A program made the position numbers and the translations under genes. The notes below the pieces were generated by a model that saw nothing but the letters and a program-made list of their open reading frames with translations, was not told where the DNA came from and searched no databases. A stretch of 25,273 bases of DNA from Acidimicrobiia bacterium (GTDB taxonomy: Bacteria > Actinomycetota > Acidimicrobiia > IMCC26256 > PALSA-555): assembly GCA_022865365.1 (NCBI GenBank), contig JALHSW010000461.1, positions 1 through 25,273 of the forward strand, written 5' to 3'. Positions 15,509-23,613 of this stretch are shown here, in pieces. The first letter of the stretch is position 1, and every line of letters starts with the position of its first letter.

Positions 15509-15594
15509 TCAGCTCTCCTCCTGCTCTCGTGGCTCAGGCTGCTCACGGTGACTCAGGCCACTCGCCCCGCCACCCCATGAGGCTACGTGGCGCG

Positions 15595-16251
15595 TCAGGC
15601 AAAGAGGCGACCGGGCGGTGGCGGGAGGCCCCGCCAGCAAAGCCCCTCCATGAACACCCACGAACGCCGGTGGATCGCACTCGGCCCGTACCCCGCCAAC
15701 GCGACCTTGTGCCGAGGTGCGGGATACCCGACGTTCGACTCGAAGTCGTACGGCGGGTACTGGTGGGCCTCCGCCGCCATCATCTCGTCGCGAGTCACCT
15801 TGGCGACGCACGAGGCCGCGGCGACCGCGAGGACCGATGTGTCGCCCTTCACCACCGTGGTGACACGCCCACCCAGCCCCAGGTAGTCGTGGTTGCCGTC
15901 GAGGATCACGCGGTCGGGTTCGTAGCCCTGGGCCGAGAGCTCGCCGAGCGCCCGGAAGGCGGCAGTCCGCAGTGCCGCGGTCATGCCGAGTGCGTCGCAC
16001 TCCTCGTGCGAGGCGTGACCGACGCCGATCGCCACGGCCCACTCCCGCACGTCGGCCACGACGCCGGGGCGGTTCTGGCGCGAGATCTGCTTCGAGTCGC
16101 GCACCCCGCGGAGGTGCTCGGGTGCCGGCACCACGGCAGCCACCGTCACCGGGCCGGCCCACGCGCCGCGACCCACCTCGTCGATCCCGACGACGACACG
16201 CTCGCCTGCCTTCCAGCACTGTCGCTCGAGCCGGAGTGTCGGGGTCGTCAC
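15595..16251 (-). CDS. rnhB: Ribonuclease HII
   Basis: 218 residues, normal size. The enzyme cleaves the RNA strand of RNA-DNA hybrids and starts removal of single ribonucleotides from DNA. Catalytic residues are present: D24 and E25 in GIDEVGRG, D118 in VILDGNHD, and D137 in VVKGDTS, followed by AAASCVAKVTRDEMM. GTG 16251 is preferred over a longer frame to 16473. The longer frame overlaps the neighbouring gene and has no homology character, while TACCGT lies 7 nt upstream of the GTG as a leaderless -10. Two copies of a 16-bp direct repeat lie upstream. Confidence 0.93.
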   Translation of the reverse strand: MTTPTLRLERQCWKAGERVVVGIDEVGRGAWAGPVTVAAVVPAPEHLRGVRDSKQISRQNRPGVVADVREWAVAIGVGHASHEECDALGMTAALRTAAFRALGELSAQGYEPDRVILDGNHDYLGLGGRVTTVVKGDTSVLAVAAASCVAKVTRDEMMAAEAHQYPPYDFESNVGYPAPRHKVALAGYGPSAIHRRSWVFMEGLCWRGLPPPPGRLFA

Positions 16252-16258
16252 CCCGGCG

Positions 16259-16264
16259 ACGGTA
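16259..16264 (-). promoter_or_regulatory. Candidate -10 of rnhB (leaderless)
   Basis: TACCGT on the minus strand lies 7 nt before the rnhB GTG. The nearer copy of the 16-bp direct repeat ends 17 bp upstream, at the -35 position. Confidence 0.4.
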
Positions 16265-16281
16265 TCCGCTCCGGCGCCGAC

Positions 16282-16323
16282 CGATGGGGACGGCCACTGC
16301 GGACGGGCGATGGGGACAGCCAC
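16282..16323. repeat. Pair of 16-bp direct repeats upstream of rnhB
   Basis: CGATGGGGACGGCCAC (16282-16297) and CGATGGGGACAGCCAC (16308-16323) match at 15 of 16 positions with 26 bp between start points, about two and a half helical turns. They occupy the -35 and upstream region of the rnhB promoter, and may bind a regulator. Confidence 0.6.
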
Positions 16324-16345
16324 GCCTGGAGCGGTCAGGGTGCGT

Positions 16346-17017
16346 TCAGCGCTCCCAGGACCGCGGGCCCGACGTGATGACGGCGCGTGCCCACGGCTCG
16401 AAGAGCGCGAACAGGTCATCCGCGTTCGCCCCGAGTGCCTCGGCGAGCGCGCGCTCCTGACGGTCGGTCGCACGCTCGATCTCGACCGGGTCGAAGCCCG
16501 CGGTCACCCACGCGTTGCGGTGCGAGTCGCCGCGCCGCTCCCGAACGAGGTCGCACGCGCGCCAGAGATCTCCGAGTGGCGCGCCAGGGAAGCCGATCTC
16601 CCGCAGCCCGGCGTACACCGGATGCCCTTCGGCCGGGGTCGCGATCGCGGCCGGCATGAGCAGCTCGAGCGCGCGGTCGATGCCGTCCGGCTCGGCGCCG
16701 AGCACGTCGGCGAGATACCCGGTGGCGGCAGTGAGGCGGGCATCAAGGAGATCGTCGGGTGTCGTGACCGCCCACGCGGCGTCGAGCGCGCCCGCGACGC
16801 GCGCGGGGTTGATCGGTGCGAACAGCGCGGCGACCGCTTCGCCCCGCACCGCACCCAGGCACGCGGCCCGGCTCGCAAGGCCGGCGGCGGCCGGCGCGAG
16901 GTCGATCGCGGGATAGCCCGTGCCGGCCTCGGGCATGAACCACGCCGCGGCGAGGATCCCGTCGGCCCGGGCGCGCAGGCGGCGGGTGATCTCGGCGAGT
17001 CGCGCGTCGTCAATCAG
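16346..17017 (-). CDS. SCO6745-like protein, apparent CTG start
   Basis: 223 residues from CTG 17017, or 196 from ATG 16936. The body resembles the actinobacterial SCO6745 family (LGDLWRACDLVRERRGDSHRNAWVTAGFDPVEI, with the family's 'EHRGDGH'-like motif), whose function is unknown. Residues before the ATG (LIDDARLAEITRRLRARADG) look strongly coding, so translation likely starts further upstream. The only start-like codon is CTG, which overlaps the stop of the HAD gene as CTGA and has GGGGGA 6 nt upstream. That arrangement is typical of coupled ATGA genes with ATG replaced by CTG. The protein is soluble and helical. It is shorter than many family members. Confidence 0.8.
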   Translation of the reverse strand: MIDDARLAEITRRLRARADGILAAAWFMPEAGTGYPAIDLAPAAAGLASRAACLGAVRGEAVAALFAPINPARVAGALDAAWAVTTPDDLLDARLTAATGYLADVLGAEPDGIDRALELLMPAAIATPAEGHPVYAGLREIGFPGAPLGDLWRACDLVRERRGDSHRNAWVTAGFDPVEIERATDRQERALAEALGANADDLFALFEPWARAVITSGPRSWER

Positions 17018-17697
17018 GTCGTGTCCCCCATCAGGTCAGCTCCCGTCGAGCTCGGGAGGAGCGCGGCATGGACGTCGGCGAGGGTCTCGAAGGCAACGAA
17101 GGGCACCCCATTCCTCGCGCACCAGGCCGCGAGCCCCGCCTTCGCGAACACGACGTCGGCGAGCAGGGCAGCCTTGCGGTCACTCGTGCCGTCGCCGATG
17201 AGCACCGCGGAACGACCGCGGTGACGCGCATCCTTGATCGGCGCCTGCTTGCACGTGCCGCACGACGAGCACGCGCAGCACCGGTCCTCGTTCGGGAACT
17301 CGAGGCGACCGCTGGTCCAGTCGACGGCGTTCGTGATCACCGGTATGCCGAGATCGCCCGCGACCTCGTCGGCGGGGAACCCGAACCCGTCCGACACCAC
17401 GACCACCTCTGCGCCCGCGGCGCGGAGTGCATCGACGAGTGGGCGGGTCGCGGGGTCGGTAGGCACCTCCCGCACGATCGAGCGCAGCTGGGCCTCATCC
17501 GCCTTCGCGTCGGCAGGGAGAAGGTCCCACTCGTCGAGGAGGCACTCGCGACTTCCGATCTCACCCCGTCGGTATGCGTCGCCGATCGCTTCCCACTCGG
17601 GAGGACCGAGCCGCTCCATGAGGTGTACACCGGTGTCCACATCGCTGATCGTCCCGTCGAAGTCGAGGAACACCGAGGTGCGGGCGAAGTCGAGCAC
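17014..17697 (-). CDS. HAD-IB phosphatase, MtnX-like
   Basis: 227 residues from GTG 17697. HAD motif I is FLDFDGTIS with nucleophile D12 and D14, motif II is VVVVSDGFG, and motif IV is LIGDGTSDRKAA. A cysteine cluster at C140, C141, C143, C146 and C149 (DRCCACSSCGTCK) matches the metal-site-like cluster seen in MtnX-like proteins (methionine salvage phosphatase relatives). A helical cap after motif I fits subclass IB. Substrate is unproven; no other methionine-salvage genes are in view. The longer frame to 17946 runs over the hairpin and amt, and is rejected. TACCAT lies 6 nt before the GTG. The stop overlaps the next gene. Confidence 0.88.
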   Translation of the reverse strand: MLDFARTSVFLDFDGTISDVDTGVHLMERLGPPEWEAIGDAYRRGEIGSRECLLDEWDLLPADAKADEAQLRSIVREVPTDPATRPLVDALRAAGAEVVVVSDGFGFPADEVAGDLGIPVITNAVDWTSGRLEFPNEDRCCACSSCGTCKQAPIKDARHRGRSAVLIGDGTSDRKAALLADVVFAKAGLAAWCARNGVPFVAFETLADVHAALLPSSTGADLMGDTT

Positions 17698-17703
17698 CCG
17701 CCG

Positions 17704-17709
17704 ATGGTA
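17704..17709 (-). promoter_or_regulatory. Candidate -10 of the HAD gene (leaderless)
   Basis: TACCAT on the minus strand lies 6 nt before the GTG at 17697, downstream of the amt terminator hairpin. Confidence 0.4.
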
Positions 17710-17734
17710 GGGGCCGGCGGCTCCGCCAGACGCG

Positions 17735-17771
17735 GAGGGGCCGGCCGGGCACCGTGCCCGGCCGGCCTCTC
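17735..17771. terminator. Long GC-rich hairpin between amt and the HAD gene
   Basis: A perfect 14-bp inverted repeat (17739-17752 with 17754-17767) around a single central base is extended by several further pairs, including G-T wobbles, to about 18 bp. It lies 56 bp after the amt stop on the minus strand. There is no T-run, which is common for GC-rich actinobacterial terminators. A smaller GGCGG/CCGCC hairpin follows downstream. Confidence 0.6.
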
Positions 17772-17827
17772 TCACTGCCCTCGGAGTACGGGGAAGTGTC
17801 GGTACGCCTTCGCCTACTGCCCGCCCA

Positions 17828-19429
17828 CTATCGGCCGAGCGTCGGGTCGGGTGACTCACCCCCGGTCGCGAGGACCTTGTCCTGACTGGGGTCGAGACCC
17901 ACCACGTCGATCTCGCGGACCTGGATGTTGTCGTACGCCAGCACACCCATCTCCGGTCGGTCGAGCCCGGCCATCTCGTCGGCCTCAGAGGAGCGGATCC
18001 CGCCCTTCGTGAGCTTGTTCTGGAGCTTGAAGAACCCGTAGGAGAGGCCGCCCATCACGAAGATGATCACGAGACCACCGATCGCCTGCGAGCCGAGCTG
18101 CTTCAGCCCGAGGTCGAAGTCGTACAGGATCCCCGTGATACCGCTGGCCTTCGCCGCGCTCCCACTCGTGGTCAGGTTCCACCCGGCGCCGTAGCGGCCG
18201 TCCGAGAAGATCCCGACGCAGAGCACGCCGAAGATCCCGCCCACTCCGTGCACCGAGATCGCACCCACCGGGTCGTCGATGCCCTTGCGCTCCCAGAACA
18301 TGCAGGACTCGACCACGATGACCGCCGCGATCGAGCCGATCACCGCGGCAGCCCATGGCTGCACGAAGGCACAGGGGGCCGTGATGGCCACCAGGCCGGC
18401 GAGCATGCCGTTCGCCATCATGCCGGGGTCGGGCTTGCCCATGCGCTTCATCACGTAGAACATCGCGATGACCGCACCGAACGCCGCGGCGATCGCGGTG
18501 TTGACCGCGACCACGGCGAACCGCACGTCGGTCGCCGCGAAGGTCGAAGCGGCGTTGAAGCCGAACCACCCGAACAGAAGGATGAACGTGCCGAGCATCG
18601 CCATCGGGATGTTGTGGCCCGCGAGCGAGCGCGGCTTCTTGTCTGCGCCGTACTTCCCCAGCCGGGGCCCGAGCACGATCGCTCCGGTGAGCGCCGCGAT
18701 GCCGCCCATGGCGTGCACGACGCCGGAACCGGCGAAATCGACGTAGCCGAAGCCGAGGCCGACGTTGTTGCCGAGCTGGCTCAGCCAGCCGCCGCCCCAC
18801 GTCCAGCCACCGAAGATCGGGTAGTAGACGGCACCGCAGAACAGGCCCCATCCGACGAACGACTTCCACTTCCACCGCTCCGCCATCGACCCCGTCGGGA
18901 TCGTGGCCGTGGTGTCCATGAACGCGACCATGTACAGGAAGAACGCGGCGACCGGCGCGCTGTACGCGGCACCGGTGAGGCCGAAGCCGGTGCGGCCCCA
19001 CAGGAACGTCCAGTCACCGAAGCCGATCAGCCGGTCGGGGCTCAACGCCTTGTCGAGACCGAAGTACCCCACGTAGCTGAAGTTCGAGAACATGATCGGG
19101 AACCCGACCAGGAAGAACGCCACGAACCCGAGGCCGAAGACCGCGAAGTTCGTGCTCACCACATGGGCTGCGTGCTTGGCACGACAGAACCCGGTCTCGA
19201 CGAGCGCGAAGCCCGCCTGCATGAAGATGACGAGCACCGCGCCGATCACGACCCACAGGAGGTTGACGGCAATCCCCGGGTCGGTCGACGTCGCGCTCGC
19301 CTTTCCGGTAATCGTCGTCGACGGGTCACCCGCGGCGAACGCGGTGCCCGCCAGCGCGAGCATCGCCACGGCCGTGAGGACCGTCACGATCCCCACCCTT
19401 CGCGACCATCTGTGCCTGGTCAGTCTCAC
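17828..19429 (-). CDS. amt: Ammonium transporter, Amt family
   Basis: 533 residues. It conducts ammonium into the cell across the cytoplasmic membrane. An N-terminal signal-like segment (residues 1-34, basic start, hydrophobic core, AFAAG) precedes 11 expected membrane helices. The pore signature is intact: D231 and H239 in VDFAGSGVVHAMGG, and the second pore histidine H394 in GAISVHGVGGIFG. The cytoplasmic tail is long and ends in a stretch containing LAYDN. No glnK/PII gene is adjacent, unlike many amt loci, so PII control must come from elsewhere. GTG start with GGAGG 5 nt upstream. A palindrome about 110 bp upstream could be an operator. A hairpin follows. Confidence 0.95.
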   Translation of the reverse strand: MRLTRHRWSRRVGIVTVLTAVAMLALAGTAFAAGDPSTTITGKASATSTDPGIAVNLLWVVIGAVLVIFMQAGFALVETGFCRAKHAAHVVSTNFAVFGLGFVAFFLVGFPIMFSNFSYVGYFGLDKALSPDRLIGFGDWTFLWGRTGFGLTGAAYSAPVAAFFLYMVAFMDTTATIPTGSMAERWKWKSFVGWGLFCGAVYYPIFGGWTWGGGWLSQLGNNVGLGFGYVDFAGSGVVHAMGGIAALTGAIVLGPRLGKYGADKKPRSLAGHNIPMAMLGTFILLFGWFGFNAASTFAATDVRFAVVAVNTAIAAAFGAVIAMFYVMKRMGKPDPGMMANGMLAGLVAITAPCAFVQPWAAAVIGSIAAVIVVESCMFWERKGIDDPVGAISVHGVGGIFGVLCVGIFSDGRYGAGWNLTTSGSAAKASGITGILYDFDLGLKQLGSQAIGGLVIIFVMGGLSYGFFKLQNKLTKGGIRSSEADEMAGLDRPEMGVLAYDNIQVREIDVVGLDPSQDKVLATGGESPDPTLGR

Positions 19430-19537
19430 TCCACCCTCCCGAGGTCCCGGCGTGTGCCGGAGAACGGATGCGCGCGGGCGCCGTTGCCCTGTCGCGAGCT
19501 AGCAGGGCGGACGATAAGGACGGGTCGTTACGCCGGT

Positions 19538-19555
19538 CGTTCACGCTCGTGAACG
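19538..19555. promoter_or_regulatory. Perfect 18-bp palindrome between amt and the GH38 gene
   Basis: CGTTCACG-CT-CGTGAACG: two perfect 8-bp arms with a 2-bp centre, in the 222-bp divergent region between amt and the mannosidase gene. It looks like a dimer operator. It is not a LexA box (arms are opposite) and not a clear GlnR site. Regulator unknown. Confidence 0.55.
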
Positions 19556-19638
19556 GCACGCGACACAACCCTGACGGGAATCTTTCCCCGGGGCGTGCGC
19601 CGGGCCGGGAGACAGTCCGGGCGCCGGAGTGGCCGCCG

Positions 19639-19644
19639 TAGGCT
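19639..19644 (+). promoter_or_regulatory. Candidate -10 of the GH38 gene (leaderless)
   Basis: TAGGCT lies 7 nt before the ATG at 19652, with no Shine-Dalgarno in between. Confidence 0.4.
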
Positions 19645-19651
19645 GCGCGCC

Positions 19652-22429
19652 ATGACCGGCACCCCGGCACCCGCTCAGCCCCAGCCGATCACCGTTGCCA
19701 TCGTCCCCCACACCCACTGGGACCGGGAGTGGTACCTCCCGTTCCAGACCTTCCGGGTCCGGCTCGTGCGGCTCCTCGACCAGCTCCTCGACCTTCTCGA
19801 ACGCGACAAGACCTATGCCCGCTTCCTCCTCGACGGCCAGACCGCCGTCGTCGACGACTACCTCGAGATCCGCCCCGAGGCCGCCGAGCGCATCTCCCGG
19901 CTCACGGCGAGCGGCCGGCTCCAGGTGGGTCCGTGGATGGTGCTGATGGACGAGTTCATGGTCTCGGGCGAGACCATGGTGCGAGACCTCCAGCTGGGCG
20001 TCGCCCGGGCCCAGGAGCTGGGTGGCCTGATGGAGGTGGGCTATCTCCCCGACATGTTCGGCCACGTCGCCCAGATGCCCCAACTGCTCCGGCTCGCCGG
20101 CTTCTCCGACGCGGTGCTGTGGCGCGGCGTCCCGGCCGCGATCGAGCAGACCGCGTTCTGGTGGGAGGCGCCCGACGGGTCCCAGGTACGGACCGAGTAC
20201 CTGTACGGCTCCTACTCCAACGGACGCGACCTGCCCGCCGACGCAGCGGGTCTGGTGGCGCGCGCCCATGGCTACGAGCACGAGCTCGGCACTGCCCGCG
20301 TGCCCGGAGGCGGGATGCTCCTCATGAACGGGAGCGACCACCTCCTCCCCCAGCCGTGGCTCGGCGAGGTCGTCGCCGCCGCCAACGAAGCGCAAAATCG
20401 GTACGAGTTCGTGGTCTCGTCGCTCCCCGACTACCTCACAGCCCAACCCATCGACGACCTGGCGGTGTGGCGTGGCGAGCTCCGCTCTGGAGCGCGCTCC
20501 AACGTGCTGATGGGCGTCGCGTCGAACCGTGTCGATGTCCACCGCGCCTGCGCCGCGGCCGAGCGCGCGCTCGAACGACGTGCGGAGCCGCTCAGCGCGC
20601 TCCTCCTCGATCCCGCGCAGTATCCCGACGCGCTGCTCGGCGTCGCGTGGCGTCACCTAGTGCTGAACAGCGCACATGACTCCTCGTGTGCCTGCAGCGC
20701 CGACGAGGTCGTCGATGCGGTCGTGGTGCGCTACCAGGAGGCGCGCCACATCGGCGATGCCCTCACGAAGGATGCGGTGCGCGAGCACGCAAGAGGGATC
20801 GACGCGCCCGCGGGGTCGACGCTCGTGGCGAACTCGACGAGCGCAACGCGCAGCGGCCTCGTCCACGCCTTCGTGCCCGGTCACGGGCCCGTGCACCTCA
20901 CCGCGATCGACGGGACAGCCTGCCCGACCCAGGTCGTCCGCAACGTCGGTGGCGAGGGCTTCTCGACGATCGTGGTCGGGGAGAAGGTCCGCTGGGTCCT
21001 CGAGATGATCCGCGGGCCGGAGTTCGCCGGCATCCGCATCGCCCGGGTCACGCGCCGTGAGCTCGCACCGAACGAGTGGGAACTCACGTTCCATGCCGCT
21101 CGAGTCGGTGAGGCACCGATCGAGCTCGAGCCGCTCCGCGACGAGCTGCTCGCACTCGGCGAGTCTGGCGCGACCGTCCACTTCCACCAGACGCTCCCCC
21201 CGACGCGCGAGGTCGTCTTCCAGACCGACCCGGTGCCCGGCTTCGGGTGGCGCACCTACACCCTCGTCGACGGCGAGGGTCCCCCGACCGACGTGCGGGC
21301 CGACGACCGCTCGCTCGCCAACGAGCACCTCCGGGTCGACGTCGACCCCGACGACGGCACACTCACGCTCACCACGGTCGACGGCGTCGTCGTCACGGGC
21401 GCCAACGCGCTCCTCGACGGGGGCGATGGAGGCGACACCTACAACTACTCCCCCCCCACCGAGGATGTCGTCGTCGAAGACCCCGAGTTCGTGCGCGTCG
21501 ACGTGCTCGAGTCGGGACCGGTCCGGGCACGTCTGCTGGTCACGACCCTCTACGCAATTCCGACACACGCGGTCGGCGACGCGCGCCTCTGCACGCGCCG
21601 TAGCGAGGAGAACACCCGCTTCGAGGTGGAGACGACGCTCGAGCTCCGGGCCGGCGAGCGATTCCTGCGCGTCCACGTCGAGTTGGAGAACCGGTGCCGC
21701 GACCACCGTTTGCGCGCCCACTTCCCCCTGCCGGCTCCGGTCGACGGCTCGAACGCGGAATGCGCGTTCGCGGTGGTGCACCGCGGCCTCACCGCCGAGG
21801 GCGGACCAAACGAATTCGGACTCCCGACCTTCGTCTCACGGCGCTTCGTCGATTGCTCCGACGGCACCCTCGGACTCGCCCTGCTCCACGACGGACTCCT
21901 CGAGTACGAGGTTCTCACCGACGACGACCGCGCGAACGGCGTTGAGCTCGCGCTCACGCTGCTCCGCGCGACCGGGTACCTCTCGCGCAGCAAGATTTCG
22001 TTGCGGCCCAACCCGGCCGGTCCCCTCGACCCGCTGGAGGGACCCCAGCTCCAGGGCCACCATGTCGTCGAGTACGCGCTCCTCCCCCACAAGGGCACCT
22101 GGCGCGACGCCTCGCTCTACGAAGCCGCCGACGCCCTCCTCGTCCCCCTCGAGCGCGCTCGCGTGCCAGGCGGCGGCACGACACCTCCCGCCGGGCAGGC
22201 GCTGCACGTCGAGGGAGCCCAGGTGTCCGCCGTCCGGCGCGAGCACGGCGCGCTGATCGTGCGCGTGCTGAACGCGTCGCCGGAGTCGGCGGTTGCCCGC
22301 GTCACGCTCGACGGAGGCCAGGCAGCAGGTGACGTCATCGACCTGCGTGGTCGGGTCACCGACTCCTTCAACGGCTCGCTGGAGCTCCTCCCCTGGGAGA
22401 TCGCCACGTTGCGGCTCACCGAGATCTAG
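19652..22429 (+). CDS. Glycoside hydrolase family 38 alpha-mannosidase (MngB-like)
   Basis: 925 residues. It hydrolyses alpha-linked mannose; mannosylglycerate hydrolase (MngB) is a possible specificity, not proven. The catalytic domain opens with IVPHTHWDREWY (zinc ligands H22 and D24). It contains the nucleophile D134 in GYLPDMFGHVAQMP, a conserved NGSDH loop, and the last zinc ligand H342 in LNSAHDSSCACS. The beta-rich C-terminal domains of the family follow. There is no signal peptide, so it should be cytoplasmic. ATG 19652 is preferred over a 19-residue longer frame whose extra part is only Arg/Gly-rich. The stop TAG shares CTAG with the stop of the convergent gene. No sugar transporter is adjacent. 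Confidence 0.93.
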   Translation: MTGTPAPAQPQPITVAIVPHTHWDREWYLPFQTFRVRLVRLLDQLLDLLERDKTYARFLLDGQTAVVDDYLEIRPEAAERISRLTASGRLQVGPWMVLMDEFMVSGETMVRDLQLGVARAQELGGLMEVGYLPDMFGHVAQMPQLLRLAGFSDAVLWRGVPAAIEQTAFWWEAPDGSQVRTEYLYGSYSNGRDLPADAAGLVARAHGYEHELGTARVPGGGMLLMNGSDHLLPQPWLGEVVAAANEAQNRYEFVVSSLPDYLTAQPIDDLAVWRGELRSGARSNVLMGVASNRVDVHRACAAAERALERRAEPLSALLLDPAQYPDALLGVAWRHLVLNSAHDSSCACSADEVVDAVVVRYQEARHIGDALTKDAVREHARGIDAPAGSTLVANSTSATRSGLVHAFVPGHGPVHLTAIDGTACPTQVVRNVGGEGFSTIVVGEKVRWVLEMIRGPEFAGIRIARVTRRELAPNEWELTFHAARVGEAPIELEPLRDELLALGESGATVHFHQTLPPTREVVFQTDPVPGFGWRTYTLVDGEGPPTDVRADDRSLANEHLRVDVDPDDGTLTLTTVDGVVVTGANALLDGGDGGDTYNYSPPTEDVVVEDPEFVRVDVLESGPVRARLLVTTLYAIPTHAVGDARLCTRRSEENTRFEVETTLELRAGERFLRVHVELENRCRDHRLRAHFPLPAPVDGSNAECAFAVVHRGLTAEGGPNEFGLPTFVSRRFVDCSDGTLGLALLHDGLLEYEVLTDDDRANGVELALTLLRATGYLSRSKISLRPNPAGPLDPLEGPQLQGHHVVEYALLPHKGTWRDASLYEAADALLVPLERARVPGGGTTPPAGQALHVEGAQVSAVRREHGALIVRVLNASPESAVARVTLDGGQAAGDVIDLRGRVTDSFNGSLELLPWEIATLRLTEI

Positions 22430-23613
22430 GGCGTCGCCAGGAGTGCGTCGCCTGCGGGCTCATCGCTCGACCAGTCGGGATCCAGTCCGGGTGCAGTCAA
22501 GCGCACACCCGGCGGAGCGTCCCACAGGAGCGCCGGACGCTCACCGTGCCAGCGCACCGCGTAGGACACCGGACCACGACGTGTCGGCGCGTCGTGCACC
22601 TCGATCCCCTGGCCGAGCCATCCGGGCGGGAGCTCGGCAAGGAGGCTCACCGTGCCCTCGGCGCCGTCGAATGCGAGCAACCCTCGCAGGCCGAGCAGGA
22701 GAAGAGCGGGGTCGCCGACATCGAGCAGCGTGGCCACCTCACGCCAGCGCGCCGGACGCTGCGGGCGGGCGCCGGCGCGGCGGCGATCACGACCAGACAG
22801 CTTCGGCCACGCGTCCGCGGCTTGGGCGTCGAAGCCCCAGTCCTCGAGTGCACTCACGACGTTCCCGCTCGGACGCCCGAGACCGGCGGCCAGCAACACG
22901 TGTGCCCGTGCGGCGCGGACCGCGGCGGCGAGCCGCTCATCCGGCAGCTCGACCCGCATGCCTCGGTCCAGCTGCGCGGCCCAACCGCGCGCAATGGCGT
23001 CGGGCGCCGGCAGACGATCGAGGTCTTCTCGCTGGGCGGCCGGGTCGCCGAGCGCGAGCGCGACGCGCAAGCGGGCTCGATGCGGCACAGGGAACAGGAA
23101 CGCCGCCTCGATCCGGCCACCTCGGTCGGTCGTTGGTGGGAACGAACCCTCGCGTGCGGCGCCGCTGCACACCTCGACGTCGGTCGAGTGACCCTTGGCC
23201 ACCGACCAGCGCGACGGTGCACGCGGCATCACGAGTGCCGGACGCCGGTCGACGTGCACGACCGATCCATCGAGTCCGACGGCGCGCGCCTCGCGCGCCA
23301 CGAGGGCGACGGCGAACGGTGCGGGTGAATCGTTCTCGAACTCGACGACGATCGTGCCGTCGGGCACACCCGGCGCAGTCGCCCCGTACGCGTACTGCAC
23401 TGCGTCACCACCCGGGACTCGCATCGCGGTGCGCACGACCGGCGCGTCACCGACCAGGGTCTGTCTGAGGGTCGACTCATGCTCGGGGACGTACCACCGG
23501 TCATCGCCACCGATCCACCAGTTGATCGACCAACCGAGGAGATCTGATGCGATCCCCCCGTGCGGGTCGACCCGGGCTCGCCCGCGGCCACCCAAGGTGC
23601 CGATGAGCGTCAA
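22426..23613 (-). CDS. Conserved hypothetical protein, possible carbohydrate-related enzyme
   Basis: 395 residues from TTG 23613. I do not recognise a named family with certainty. The N-terminal half has a beta-sandwich-like pattern rich in Trp and Asp (GWSINWWIGGDDRWYVPEHE, then VEFENDSPAPFAVALVA). The middle is helical (LAAAVRAARAHVLLAAG), and the C-terminus has PPGWLGQGIEVHDAPTRRGPVSYAVRWHGERPALLWDAP, as seen in proteins with glycosidase-like (alpha/alpha-barrel) organisation. No signal peptide. TTG overlaps the gpsA stop as TTGA, so it is the coupled third gene of plsC-gpsA. A longer frame to 24072 lies antiparallel in reading to gpsA and is rejected. It converges on the mannosidase gene; a shared sugar role is speculation. 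Confidence 0.75.
   Translation of the reverse strand: MTLIGTLGGRGRARVDPHGGIASDLLGWSINWWIGGDDRWYVPEHESTLRQTLVGDAPVVRTAMRVPGGDAVQYAYGATAPGVPDGTIVVEFENDSPAPFAVALVAREARAVGLDGSVVHVDRRPALVMPRAPSRWSVAKGHSTDVEVCSGAAREGSFPPTTDRGGRIEAAFLFPVPHRARLRVALALGDPAAQREDLDRLPAPDAIARGWAAQLDRGMRVELPDERLAAAVRAARAHVLLAAGLGRPSGNVVSALEDWGFDAQAADAWPKLSGRDRRRAGARPQRPARWREVATLLDVGDPALLLLGLRGLLAFDGAEGTVSLLAELPPGWLGQGIEVHDAPTRRGPVSYAVRWHGERPALLWDAPPGVRLTAPGLDPDWSSDEPAGDALLATP

Noticed and set aside
16252..16473. A 74-residue N-terminal extension of RNase HII
   Set aside because: It overlaps the SCO6745-like gene and precedes a normal family start with a leaderless -10 at the GTG.
17828..19429. An amt-glnK nitrogen operon
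   Set aside because: No PII gene is adjacent on either side; downstream is a hairpin and a HAD phosphatase.
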